Positions 8,431-16,700 of a stretch of DNA of 34,514 nt are shown here, one piece after another. The position numbers and the translations under genes are program-made. Origin of the DNA: Propionibacteriaceae bacterium. GTDB taxonomy: Bacteria > Actinomycetota > Actinomycetes > Propionibacteriales > Propionibacteriaceae. The stretch covers positions 1 to 34,514 of the forward strand of contig JAUNVL010000017.1 of NCBI GenBank assembly GCA_030537675.1, given 5' to 3'. Numbering within the stretch: the stretch's first letter is position 1; each line of letters begins with the position of its first letter. A model generated the notes under the pieces. That model was not told the DNA's origin, searched no databases, and worked only from the letters and a program-made list of their open reading frames with translations.

Positions 8431-9473
8431 GGAGTCTCGTTTCCGTGTTCTTGGCCTTTGCAGGGCTGGGCTCGGTGCTCCTCGCGGCCATCCATCTGCT
8501 GCTCCCGTCGAGCGGTCTCAATGAGGCGCTTTCAACGGTGCCGGTCATCGCGCAGGGCCTCGCGTTTCCTCTTCCCGGAGGGCTCGCATTGGTGCTGATG
8601 GGGATGGTGGTGCTGCTGACGGTGGTCCTTCGTCCCCGACGCCAAGGCGCTCTGAGCCGACGGCCGGCACTCGTCACGGCCACGTGTGTTGCCCTGTCCG
8701 GAGTCCTCCTCGCCCTGTCTGCCACCGGAGTGGGGCTCCCCAGCCCGCGTGGGAACACTGAGGTCGACGCCAACGCCAGCTTGGTGATGGTGAGCTGGAA
8801 TGCCCTGGATCACTTCGACGCTGAGTCGGCAGAACAGATCTTCGGAGGACTCGCAGCGGATGTCGCGGTGCTGCCCGAACTGGAGAACCGCGACGGTGGT
8901 GCGGGTGCCCACCGCATCCAGGAGGCGCTGGCGGGGGGCGGGTTGGACCCGACGGAGTACGACATCTTCGAGTCGCCACCGACGGGGACCCACATCGCGC
9001 CGCTGGCGGTCATCGTCCGCAGGGGGTTTGGCATCTACGCATCCGTGGCCGTGGAACAGGTCACCTTTGGGACCGTGCATCTCGTGCCGCCGGCCGGATC
9101 GGGACTGCCTGAGATCGTCGCCCTCCACACTGCACCGCCGGTTCCGCGGTGGATGGCGGCGTGGGAGGCCGATCTCACGAGAGTTCGCGACCTCGCGCAG
9201 AACGCCGGTGGGAATTCCATCATCGCCGGTGACCTGAACGCCACGCTGCGCCACGGAGCCATGGGTGGCATCACCAGCCACGCGGATGTTCTCACCTCTG
9301 CCCCGGCGGTTGAGAGAGGTACCTGGCCAGCCACTGCACCGCCTGTCCTTCGATCCAGCATCGACCACGTGCTCATACCGACGAGTGCATTCGCGGTGGG
9401 TGACGCGGGCGTCCTCGACATCACCGGGTCGGACCACGCCGCTGTGGTGACAAGGATCTTCTTTCGTCCCTGA
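8427..9473 (+). CDS. Membrane-anchored endonuclease/exonuclease/phosphatase (EEP) domain protein
   Basis: 348 residues. Three hydrophobic segments (about 4-26, 47-68, 81-101) precede an EEP domain with a complete-looking active site: SWNALDH (Asn125), PELEN (Glu151, metal), ALHTAPP (His234), IIAGDLNAT (Asp269, Asn271), SIDH (Asp313, His314) and GSDHAAV (Asp336, His337). The fold serves DNases, sphingomyelinases and phosphoinositide phosphatases, so the substrate cannot be read from the motifs. With three helices and a cytoplasmic N-terminus the catalytic domain would face outside; this topology is an inference. Its ATG overlaps the permease stop (ATGA), which places it in the transporter operon. 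Confidence 0.88.
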   Translation: MRSLVSVFLAFAGLGSVLLAAIHLLLPSSGLNEALSTVPVIAQGLAFPLPGGLALVLMGMVVLLTVVLRPRRQGALSRRPALVTATCVALSGVLLALSATGVGLPSPRGNTEVDANASLVMVSWNALDHFDAESAEQIFGGLAADVAVLPELENRDGGAGAHRIQEALAGGGLDPTEYDIFESPPTGTHIAPLAVIVRRGFGIYASVAVEQVTFGTVHLVPPAGSGLPEIVALHTAPPVPRWMAAWEADLTRVRDLAQNAGGNSIIAGDLNATLRHGAMGGITSHADVLTSAPAVERGTWPATAPPVLRSSIDHVLIPTSAFAVGDAGVLDITGSDHAAVVTRIFFRP

Positions 9474-9529
9474 ACCAGCGAGCCACCGAGGCGAAAGGCG
9501 AGATGCGGTGCCCATCACGCCGCTCCCTT

Positions 9530-9535
9530 TAGGAT
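9530..9535 (+). promoter_or_regulatory. Candidate -10 of the di-iron protein gene (leaderless)
   Basis: TAGGAT ends 6 nt before the GTG at 9542, with no Shine-Dalgarno between. This fits a leaderless transcript and supports the GTG start. Confidence 0.5.
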
Positions 9536-9541
9536 GGTGGG

Positions 9542-10438
9542 GTGTCAGCCCCGAGGATCACCGACGCCTCTCTCAGGACGTTCGTCCTGAGACTGGGCGA
9601 CAAGCACCCACCCATTGCACTGGGCTCCGCTGACCGGCGGATCAACGATGCCGACGCCGTGAAGCAGCGCTTCGCCGGAACCATCGACTACCTCGCGCGG
9701 GTGGAACTCGAGGTGGACCGCAACGTCCTGGAGTTGCTGACCCTGCTGCCGAGCGTCAGCGACGTGGACAGGCTCTTCTACCAGGACGTCTGGTACGACC
9801 AGGAAATGGCGCACGGGTACCTCCTGGACCAGCTCCAGGTGGATCTCGGGATGGAGCCCGCAGACCCCTTCATGACGATCCCGCTGCGCATGAAGCTGCT
9901 GGGTGCACTGGCGCACTGGGAGCCCATCCACGACATCTCGCGGATGCTGTACTACCTGACCGGTGCCTCCACGGAGCGCCAGGCCGTGGTGGCCTACAGC
10001 ATCCTGATCCGTGAGCTGAAACTGATGGGCGAGGACGCCATCGCCGAGACGATCATCCATCCCATCAAGCAGCAGGAACCCGGCCACTACACCTTCTACA
10101 AGATGTCCGCCGAGAAGATGATGCAGGACAACCAGCTGCAACCCTGGCAGTTGTTCGTGACCAGGCTGCTGAGGTCACAGGCCTTCACACTCGTGGGCGT
10201 CGACTATGTGAAGAAGTACCAGCAGGACCTGGGAGGCGTGCTCACGGAACTGGGCATGGACCTGGAGATGGAGGTCTACGCCAAGGAGATTGGACGGTTG
10301 GAGGCGAAGCTGCTCTGGGCCAAGGACAAGGGCATGGAGTTCCCGCCGTACTTCCTGGCGTCGCTGCAGGAATCGGTGGAGATGTATCGCGGACAGGGGA
10401 ACTTCGATGCGCCCGTCAACAATCGCTTCATGATCTGA
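9542..10438 (+). CDS. Ferritin-like di-iron carboxylate protein of unknown substrate
   Basis: 298 residues, mostly helical, not recognised by name. The carboxylate pattern is E55 (VELEVDRN), E88-x-x-H91 (YDQEMAHGY), E145 (STERQAVVAY) and E179-x-x-H182 (QQEPGHYTF). Each helix-pair gap is about 33-34 residues, the spacing of acyl-ACP desaturase and AurF-type di-iron oxygenases (E, then ExxH, twice). I therefore infer an oxygen-activating di-iron oxidase, desaturase or N-oxygenase-like enzyme. No redox partner or biosynthetic gene is adjacent, so the substrate is open. The GTG start is supported by the leaderless promoter pattern. The stop codon abuts the -35 of the HEAT gene promoter 1 bp downstream, so the two genes are probably transcribed separately. 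Confidence 0.85.
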   Translation: MSAPRITDASLRTFVLRLGDKHPPIALGSADRRINDADAVKQRFAGTIDYLARVELEVDRNVLELLTLLPSVSDVDRLFYQDVWYDQEMAHGYLLDQLQVDLGMEPADPFMTIPLRMKLLGALAHWEPIHDISRMLYYLTGASTERQAVVAYSILIRELKLMGEDAIAETIIHPIKQQEPGHYTFYKMSAEKMMQDNQLQPWQLFVTRLLRSQAFTLVGVDYVKKYQQDLGGVLTELGMDLEMEVYAKEIGRLEAKLLWAKDKGMEFPPYFLASLQESVEMYRGQGNFDAPVNNRFMI

Positions 10439-10439
10439 G

Positions 10440-10470
10440 TTGACCCTGACGCCACGTCAGGCCGTAGCGT
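10440..10470 (+). promoter_or_regulatory. MerR-type promoter of the HEAT-repeat gene
   Basis: TTGACC (10440-10445) and TAGCGT (10465-10470) are separated by exactly 19 bp. A perfect inverted repeat, CCTGACG-CCA-CGTCAGG (10445-10461), sits in that spacer, sharing one base with the -35. Over-long 19-bp spacers with a central dyad are the known hallmark of promoters that MerR-family activators untwist. TAGCGT ends 7 nt before the ATG at 10478, so the message would be leaderless. A MerR regulator with a related HEAT domain is encoded at 11220-12329. Confidence 0.65.
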
Positions 10471-10477
10471 CGAGTGC

Positions 10478-11236
10478 ATGAACACCACACACTCGCTCGT
10501 CACCCAGTTCGCCACGTGCATCACCCATCCGGAGCGCGACGTGCGCCTGCGCGCGGCCATGGACGCAGGCACCCTCCATGATCCGCAGGTCACCGACATC
10601 CTGGTGTCCCGGCTCGGGGTGGAGGAAGATTCCCGCGTGCGCGAAATACTGACGTGGGCACTCGTGCAGCACGGCGATGCCGCTGTACCCGCCGTGCTCG
10701 CGCTGCTGGGCTCCGAGAACCCCCTGGAACGACGCCAGGCTGCCCACGTGCTGTCCAAGATCGGTGACCCGTCCCATGTCCCGTATCTGCTGCCGGTGGT
10801 GGCGGATGAGGATGCCGACGTCGCCATCAAGGCCTACCGCGCGGCTGCGAGCACCGGGAGTCTCGAAGTGGTGCAGCCGTTGGTCGCCCGCCTCGGCGAC
10901 GGCGACGCCGGGCAGCGCGATGCGCTCAGCAACGCCATGCAGCAGTTGGGTGAGCTCGGCGTCGACGCACTGATGGCGGCCCTGAGTGACAGCGACTCCG
11001 CAGTCCGGCTCCATGCAGCGGAGGCGATCGCCCAGGTCGGGGAGGACGCCGAGCCAGCCGCTGGTGCACTGGCTATCCGCGTCGACGACGAGGATCCGGA
11101 GGTGGCACTGGCCGCCGTGATGGCGTTGGGCGCCATCGGCGGCGACGCTGCGGCGGCAGCACTGTCCGATGTCATCACGTCGGGGCGCCAGCCGCTCGCT
11201 GCGGTGGCCCGACGGCTCGTCAGCGCCGCGGCGTAG
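10478..11236 (+). CDS. Stand-alone HEAT-repeat protein, paralogous to the sensor half of the neighbouring MerR regulator
   Basis: 252 residues made almost entirely of HEAT / PBS-lyase-like repeats of about 30 residues (for example RRQAAHVLSKIGDP and VRLHAAEAIAQVGEDA), with no signal peptide, membrane segment or catalytic motif. It lines up along its length with residues about 130-369 of the MerR protein at 11220-12329: VREILTWALVQHGDAA here against VREVLTWAVARHGEAA there, and QAAHVLSKIGD against QAAHALSKVGD. HEAT arrays bind proteins, nucleic acids or bulky ligands, so a binding or sequestering role is likely. The gene has its own MerR-like promoter and overlaps the regulator gene tail to tail by 17 bp. 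A function beyond binding cannot be named. Confidence 0.88.
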   Translation: MNTTHSLVTQFATCITHPERDVRLRAAMDAGTLHDPQVTDILVSRLGVEEDSRVREILTWALVQHGDAAVPAVLALLGSENPLERRQAAHVLSKIGDPSHVPYLLPVVADEDADVAIKAYRAAASTGSLEVVQPLVARLGDGDAGQRDALSNAMQQLGELGVDALMAALSDSDSAVRLHAAEAIAQVGEDAEPAAGALAIRVDDEDPEVALAAVMALGAIGGDAAAAALSDVITSGRQPLAAVARRLVSAAA

Positions 11237-12329
11237 TACGTCCGTCGCGGATCAGCCGCGCGGCAATGTGGCGCAGGCGGTCGTCGGAGGAGCTCCTTGC
11301 TCCTTCGATGGCCGCCGTTGCTGCGTCTCCGGGCAGCTGTCCCAGGGCGACGATCGCCTCGAAACGGACGCACGAGTCCGGGTCCCGAAGCAGCGGCGCC
11401 AGAGGTGCAGCGGCGGAGGGTGCCCCGATGAGTCCGAGCGCCTCTGCGGCGCCCGCCCGGACGCGGGGTGAGACGCCGTGCAGCAGCGGGACCAGCAGGT
11501 CCACCACGCCATCACCAGCATGCTCCAGCGCGGCCACCACCGCAGCATCCACATCGTCGGGGCCCTGACCCAGTGCCGCAACCAGTGCACGCTGGGCCGC
11601 CGGACCGCCGAAGCGGCCCAGGACCTGTGCTGCCTTGGCGGCCACGACGGGGGAGTCGTCCTCCAGGAGCTGCGCCACGATGGGTACCACCGAAATGTCA
11701 CCCACCTTCGACAGGGCATGGGCCGCCTGTGCCCGCACCACGGGATCCGGGTGGGTGAGCAGAGGTACCAGCGCATCCCTCGCCGCCTCGCCGTGCCGGG
11801 CGACGGCCCAGGTCAGAACCTCACGCACTCCTGGTTCAGGGTCGCTGACCAACTGCTCCACCAAATTCTCCAGCGGCACGCCCGACGTGACATCCAGCGC
11901 AGCCCGGAACCGAACGTGTGGTTGGGGATGACGAAGACTTTGTGCCTGCGCCACCGCGGACAGCACCTCGCGCCACCCCGCCTCGGCGGGACCTCGCAGG
12001 GCGCGCAACGTGCGCAGGAGCCGTTGCTCGGCGACGATCCGCTCCTCCACCTCGGTGATGTGGTCCTCGAGTACTTCACGTGCGTCGAAATCCTTGGCAC
12101 TCAGTGCCGCGGCCACCTCATCCAGGCTCAGGCCGAGCGACTTCAGGTGCTGGATCTGCAACAGTCGCCGCAGGTCCGCGGGGGAATAGAGCCGGTAGTC
12201 GCTGGCGGAGCGGCCGCTGGCCACCAACAGCCCACGCTGGTCCCAGTGGTGCAGCGTCCGCACGGACAGGCCGGCGTGTTTCGCCACCTCACCGACGGTC
12301 AACCATGGCTCCTCGACGCCTGTCTGCAT
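11220..12329 (-). CDS. MerR-family transcriptional regulator with C-terminal HEAT-repeat domain
   Basis: 369 residues. About 10-78 is a MerR winged-helix DNA-binding domain (LTVGEVAKHAGLSVRTLHHWD, then RLYSPADLRRLLQIQHLKSLGLS). About 80-112 is the long dimerisation helix (EDHITEVEERIVAEQRLL). From about 128 to the end there are HEAT repeats paralogous to the protein encoded at 10478. MerR proteins bind a dyad between -35 and -10 and activate when the C-terminal domain senses a ligand; the HEAT region is therefore the presumed sensor. A dyad of the right kind lies at 10445-10461, upstream of the HEAT gene. I chose the ATG at 12329, just before the HTH; TACGGT ends 6 nt upstream of it, as in other leaderless genes here. 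It is convergent with the HEAT gene (17-bp overlap) and divergent from rplY. Confidence 0.92.
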   Translation of the reverse strand: MQTGVEEPWLTVGEVAKHAGLSVRTLHHWDQRGLLVASGRSASDYRLYSPADLRRLLQIQHLKSLGLSLDEVAAALSAKDFDAREVLEDHITEVEERIVAEQRLLRTLRALRGPAEAGWREVLSAVAQAQSLRHPQPHVRFRAALDVTSGVPLENLVEQLVSDPEPGVREVLTWAVARHGEAARDALVPLLTHPDPVVRAQAAHALSKVGDISVVPIVAQLLEDDSPVVAAKAAQVLGRFGGPAAQRALVAALGQGPDDVDAAVVAALEHAGDGVVDLLVPLLHGVSPRVRAGAAEALGLIGAPSAAAPLAPLLRDPDSCVRFEAIVALGQLPGDAATAAIEGARSSSDDRLRHIAARLIRDGRTTPRR

Positions 12330-12335
12330 TGCGCA

Positions 12336-12341
12336 ACCGTA
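12336..12341 (-). promoter_or_regulatory. Candidate -10 of the MerR-HEAT gene (leaderless)
   Basis: TACGGT on the minus strand, then TGCGCA, then ATG at 12329. No copy of the CCTGACG/CGTCAGG dyad is present here, so autoregulation through that operator is not indicated. Confidence 0.4.
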
Positions 12342-12353
12342 GCGACCGTGGGG

Positions 12354-12359
12354 TAAGAT
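12354..12359 (+). promoter_or_regulatory. Candidate -10 upstream of rplY
   Basis: TAAGAT lies about 92 bp before the rplY start, which would give a leader of roughly 85 nt. The -35 is poor (TTGCGC, 12330-12335, 18-bp spacer). Confidence 0.35.
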
Positions 12360-12451
12360 CGCAGGGCTGCCTGGCGAGGGACCGAGTGAGTCCGTTATCG
12401 ACGAGCCTTCTCCTGCCGGCGCGCCAACGACTGACATACCCAGGAGACACA

Positions 12452-13072
12452 GTGGCTGAATTCAAGCTGACAGCAACCCCCCGAGACGAGTTCGGCAAGG
12501 GCGCATCGCGTCGCCTCCGCCGTGCAGGCCAGATCCCCGCCGTCCTCTACGGCCACGGCACGGACCCCCAGCACATCGCGCTGCCGTCCCACGAGACGTT
12601 CCTCCTGCTCCGGCAGTCGAACGTGCTCCTCCAGATCACGGTGGAGGGCACGAAGAAGGCCATCACCGCACTGCCCAAGCAGGTGCAGCGTGACCCCATC
12701 AACTCCGCCATCGAGCACATCGACCTCCTCATCGTGAAGAAGGGTGAGAAGGTCAGCGTCGAGGTGCCGCTGCACGTCGTCGGCGAGGCCGAGCGTGGCG
12801 CGCTCGTCAACGTGGACCTCACCTCCCTGCTGGTTCTGGCCCCCGCCACGGACATTCCGAACTTCATCGAGGTCTCCATCGAGGGACTGGTTGTTGGCGA
12901 TCAGATCCTCGCCGGTGACGTCGCACTCCCCGAGGGCGTTGTCTCGGAGCAGGATCCCGAGGCCATGGTCCTCAACGTCGCGCCGATGCCGACCGCTGAG
13001 CCCGAGTCCACCGTGGACGACGAGACTGCGGAAGCGGAAGAGGGCGACGAGGACTCCGAAGACGACGAGTGA
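12452..13072 (+). CDS. rplY: 50S ribosomal protein L25 / general stress protein Ctc
   Basis: 206 residues. The N-terminal L25 domain (about 1-95; KGASRRLRRAGQIPAVLYGHG) binds 5S rRNA in the large subunit. It is followed by the TL5/Ctc C-terminal beta domain (about 100-185) and a strongly acidic tail rich in Glu and Asp. The two-domain form is the Ctc type, longer than E. coli L25. The GTG start at 12452 has AGGAGA at 12442-12447; the frame is open further upstream but runs into the regulator of the opposite strand. pth starts by a 4-base overlap (GTGA), a common actinobacterial rplY-pth operon. Confidence 0.96.
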   Translation: MAEFKLTATPRDEFGKGASRRLRRAGQIPAVLYGHGTDPQHIALPSHETFLLLRQSNVLLQITVEGTKKAITALPKQVQRDPINSAIEHIDLLIVKKGEKVSVEVPLHVVGEAERGALVNVDLTSLLVLAPATDIPNFIEVSIEGLVVGDQILAGDVALPEGVVSEQDPEAMVLNVAPMPTAEPESTVDDETAEAEEGDEDSEDDE

Positions 13073-13662
13073 CGTCTGGAACCCATCTCGTGGTCGGGCT
13101 CGGGAATCCGGGCCCGACCTACGCGTTCACCCGGCACAACGTCGGGTTCTGGGCGGTCGACGATCTCGCCGACCGCCACGGTGCCCGATTCTCCTCAGCC
13201 TCCCGACATCGCGCCGAGGTGACCACCGTCACCCTGGCGCCCGCACCGGGGGTCGACGCCATCAAGCTCATCCTCATGCGGCCCACCACCTACATGAACG
13301 AGTCCGGACGCGCAGTCCAGGCGGTGGCGGCGTTCCACAAGATCGCCCCGGCGCAGATCATTGCCATCCATGACGAACTGGATCTCGACGCTGGACGCCT
13401 CCGCGTGAAGTTCGGCGGAGGGGACAACGGGCACAACGGACTGAAATCCATGCGCGCGCATCTTGGTACCGGCGATTTCAGTCGCGTCCGCGTGGGCGTC
13501 GGACGCCCCCCGGGCAGGCAGGCCGCCGCAGACTGGGTGCTCGCCAAGCTCCGGCCCAGCGACGCCGATGCCATGCGCGTCGACGCTGCCATCGCGGCCG
13601 ACGCCGTCGAGAGCTTGGTGCGCCAAGGCCTCGAGGCCACGCAGAACCGCTACAACAGCTGA
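13069..13662 (+). CDS. pth: Peptidyl-tRNA hydrolase
   Basis: 197 residues, family-typical length. Motifs: VVGLGNPGPTYAFTRHNVGF, with Asn13 and the catalytic His23; MRPTTYMNESG; IHDELDLDAGRLRVKFGGG with the catalytic-site Asp; and GHNGLKS. It cleaves peptidyl-tRNAs released from stalled ribosomes, recycling tRNA. The start is a GTG that overlaps the rplY stop (GTGA), so translation is coupled. mfd follows after 64 bp. Confidence 0.96.
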   Translation: MTSGTHLVVGLGNPGPTYAFTRHNVGFWAVDDLADRHGARFSSASRHRAEVTTVTLAPAPGVDAIKLILMRPTTYMNESGRAVQAVAAFHKIAPAQIIAIHDELDLDAGRLRVKFGGGDNGHNGLKSMRAHLGTGDFSRVRVGVGRPPGRQAAADWVLAKLRPSDADAMRVDAAIAADAVESLVRQGLEATQNRYNS

Positions 13663-13713
13663 TCAGAAACACCTGCCGGGCATCTGGATAAGCGTCACTT
13701 TGCGGCGGGCGGG

Positions 13714-13719
13714 TAAGTT
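13714..13719 (+). promoter_or_regulatory. Candidate -10 of mfd (leaderless)
   Basis: TAAGTT ends 7 nt before the mfd GTG at 13727, with no Shine-Dalgarno between. This suggests mfd can be transcribed independently of rplY-pth. Confidence 0.4.
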
Positions 13720-13726
13720 GTTCTGA

Positions 13727-16700
13727 GTGAAGTTTCCCGGCCTCGTCAGCGCACTCGAATCAGACCCCGCGATCCAGGCCACCGCCTCCGACGCCCGCTC
13801 AACGGGCGTCAACGCGCTCGACGTCACCGTCGTTCCTGCCTTCTTCCCCGTCGCAGCTGCCATGGTGGCCGCTGAATCCGGGCGGACGGTATTGCTCGTG
13901 ACGTCCACCTATCGCGAGGCGGAACAGCTCACCGGCGAGATGGAGAGCCTGCTGGGCGAGGAGGCCGTCTGTTACTACCCGGCATGGGAAACGTTGCCGC
14001 ACGAGCGGCTCTCACCACGCCCCGACACCGTTGGCCGACGACTCTCGGTGCTCCGGCGCCTCCGCGGCGACGCCTCACAGGTCCCCCAGGTGGTCGTTGC
14101 CCCTGTGCGATCCGTACTGCAGCCCCAAGTGCGAGGACTTTCGGCGATGCAGCCCGTCACCGTGACGGCGGGCCAGGAGTACGAGCTCTCGGCCTTGCTC
14201 TCGGACCTCGTCGGGGCCGCCTACAACCGCGTGGACCTCGTGGAGCGTCGTGGCGAGTTCGCGGTGCGCGGCGGCATCGTCGACGTGTTCGCGCCCACCA
14301 TGGAGCATCCCGTCCGGATCGATTTCTTCGGCGACGAGGTGGAGGAGATCCGTCCGTTCTCGGTGGCCGACCAGCGATCCACCGGTGAGACGCTGCCAAT
14401 GATGACCGCCTCGCCGTGCCGCGAACTGCTGCTGACCGACGAGGTGAGGAGTCGCGCCCGGAAGCTGATGATGCAGCACCCCGAGCTCTCCGACATGCTC
14501 GCCCGCATCGCCGAGGGGCATGCCATCGAGGGCATGGAGGCACTGATCCCCGCGCTGGTGGATGGCCTCGAACTCCTCGTCGACGTCCTGCCGGAGCACT
14601 CCATCATCCTCACCACCTCACCAGAACTGGTGCGCACCCGAGCCGCCGAACTGGTGGCGACGAGCCAGGAATTCCTGGAGGCGAGCTGGGCTGCCGCCGC
14701 TGGGGGAGGACAGTCGCCCATCGACCTGGGCGCCTCCACCTACTGGAGCCTCGCCGATGTCCGCAACCACGCGTTGGACCACGGCCACAAATGGTGGAGC
14801 CTGTCGCCGTTCGCCTCCGGCGATGAGGATGAGCCATACGATGCCTCCTCCGTCCACTCCCGGACACTGCGGGTCACACACCCCGAGGGCTTCAAGGGCG
14901 ACTACGACGCAGCGCTCACCCACATCCGGACCTTCGTGAACGACGGCTGGCGAGTGCTGATCGGCGTCGAGGGCCGCGGCCTGGCCAACCGGATGGTGGA
15001 ACTCCTCTCGGAGAACGGGCTCACGGGCGAGGTCACCGCCCTCGTCGACGAGCCCCGCCCCGGCGTGGTGGGCATCGTCCTGGGCTGCTTCAGCCAGGGC
15101 TGGCGGGCCGAATCCAGCCGCATCGAGTTCATCACCGCCACCGAGCTCTCGGGCCAGCAGGCCACCGATCGCAGCCAGCAGAAACTACCCAGCCGCCGCC
15201 GTAACACCATCGAACCGCTGGAGCTCAAGGCCGGTGACCCCGTGGTCCACGAGATCCATGGCGTGGGGCGTTTCGTGGAGATGATGCAGCGTACGGTCCA
15301 GGGCGCGGTCCGCGACTACCTCGTGCTGGAATACGCGCCCAGCAAGCGCGGGCACCCCGGCGACCAGCTGTTCGTGCCCATGGACCAGCTGGACCAGCTG
15401 ACGCGCTACGTCGGATCCGAGTCCCCGGCGCTGGACAAGATGGGTGGCGCCGAGTGGAACAAGCGCAAGACGAGGGCACGCAAGGCAGTCCGTGAGATCT
15501 CTGCGGAGCTCATCAAGCTGTACGCCGCCCGGCAGGCCACCAAAGGACATGCCTTCAGCCCCGACACGCCCTGGCAGCAGGAACTCGAGGACGCGTTCAG
15601 CTACGTCGAGACCCCGGACCAGTTGAGTGCCATCAGCGAAGTGAAGGCGGACATGGAGAAGCTCGTTCCCATGGACCGCCTGATCTGCGGGGACGTGGGA
15701 TACGGCAAGACCGAGATCGCCGTGCGCGCAGCGTTCAAGGCCGTCCAGGACGGCAAGCAGGTGGCTGTACTCGTCCCCACCACGCTGCTCGTCACGCAGC
15801 ACTACGCCACGTTCGCCTCACGTTTCGCCGGGTTCCCCGTGCACCTTGCCCAGCTCTCGCGCTTCCAGAGCGACGCCGAGGCCAAGGCCGTGATCGAGGG
15901 CCTGGCCACGGGCCGGGTGGACGTCGTCATCGGCACCCACCGCCTGCTCAGCAAGCAGACCCAGTTCAAGGACCTCGGCCTGGTGATCGTCGACGAGGAG
16001 CAACGGTTCGGCGTGGAGCACAAGGAGCGGCTGAAGGAACTCCGGGTGAACGTCGACGTGCTGTCCATGAGCGCCACCCCCATCCCGCGCACGCTGGAGA
16101 CGGCCATCACGGGCATTCGGGAGATGAGCGTCATCGCCACGCCGCCCGAGGAACGCCACCCGGTGCTGACGTTCGCCGGCCCCTACGACACGGCCCAGGT
16201 CAAAGCCGCCATCCGCCGTGAACTCGCGCGGGAGGGACAGGTGTTCGTTGTCCACAACAGGGTCAACACCATCGAGAAGTCGGCTGCGCAGCTCCGGGAC
16301 CTGGTGCCCGAGGCTCGCATCGTCACGGCGCACGGCCAGATGGCGGAGGCCCGGCTCGAGGCCGTCATGCAGGACTTCTTCGAGCGCCGCGCCGACGTGC
16401 TCGTGTGCACCACGATCGTCGAGGCCGGCATCGACATCTCCACCGCCAACACCCTCATCATCGAACGCTCGGACCAGCTCGGTCTCTCCCAGCTCCACCA
16501 GCTGCGGGGACGCGTGGGCCGCTCACGCGAGCGTGGCTACGCCTACCTCCTGTACCCGCCGGACAAGCCACTGACCGAGGCCTCGCACGAGCGTCTCGCC
16601 ACCATGGCCTCGCACACCGATCTCGGTGCGGGCATGTCCATTGCCATGAAGGACCTCGAGTTGCGTGGCGCGGGCAATCTGCTGGGTGGTGAGCAGTCCG

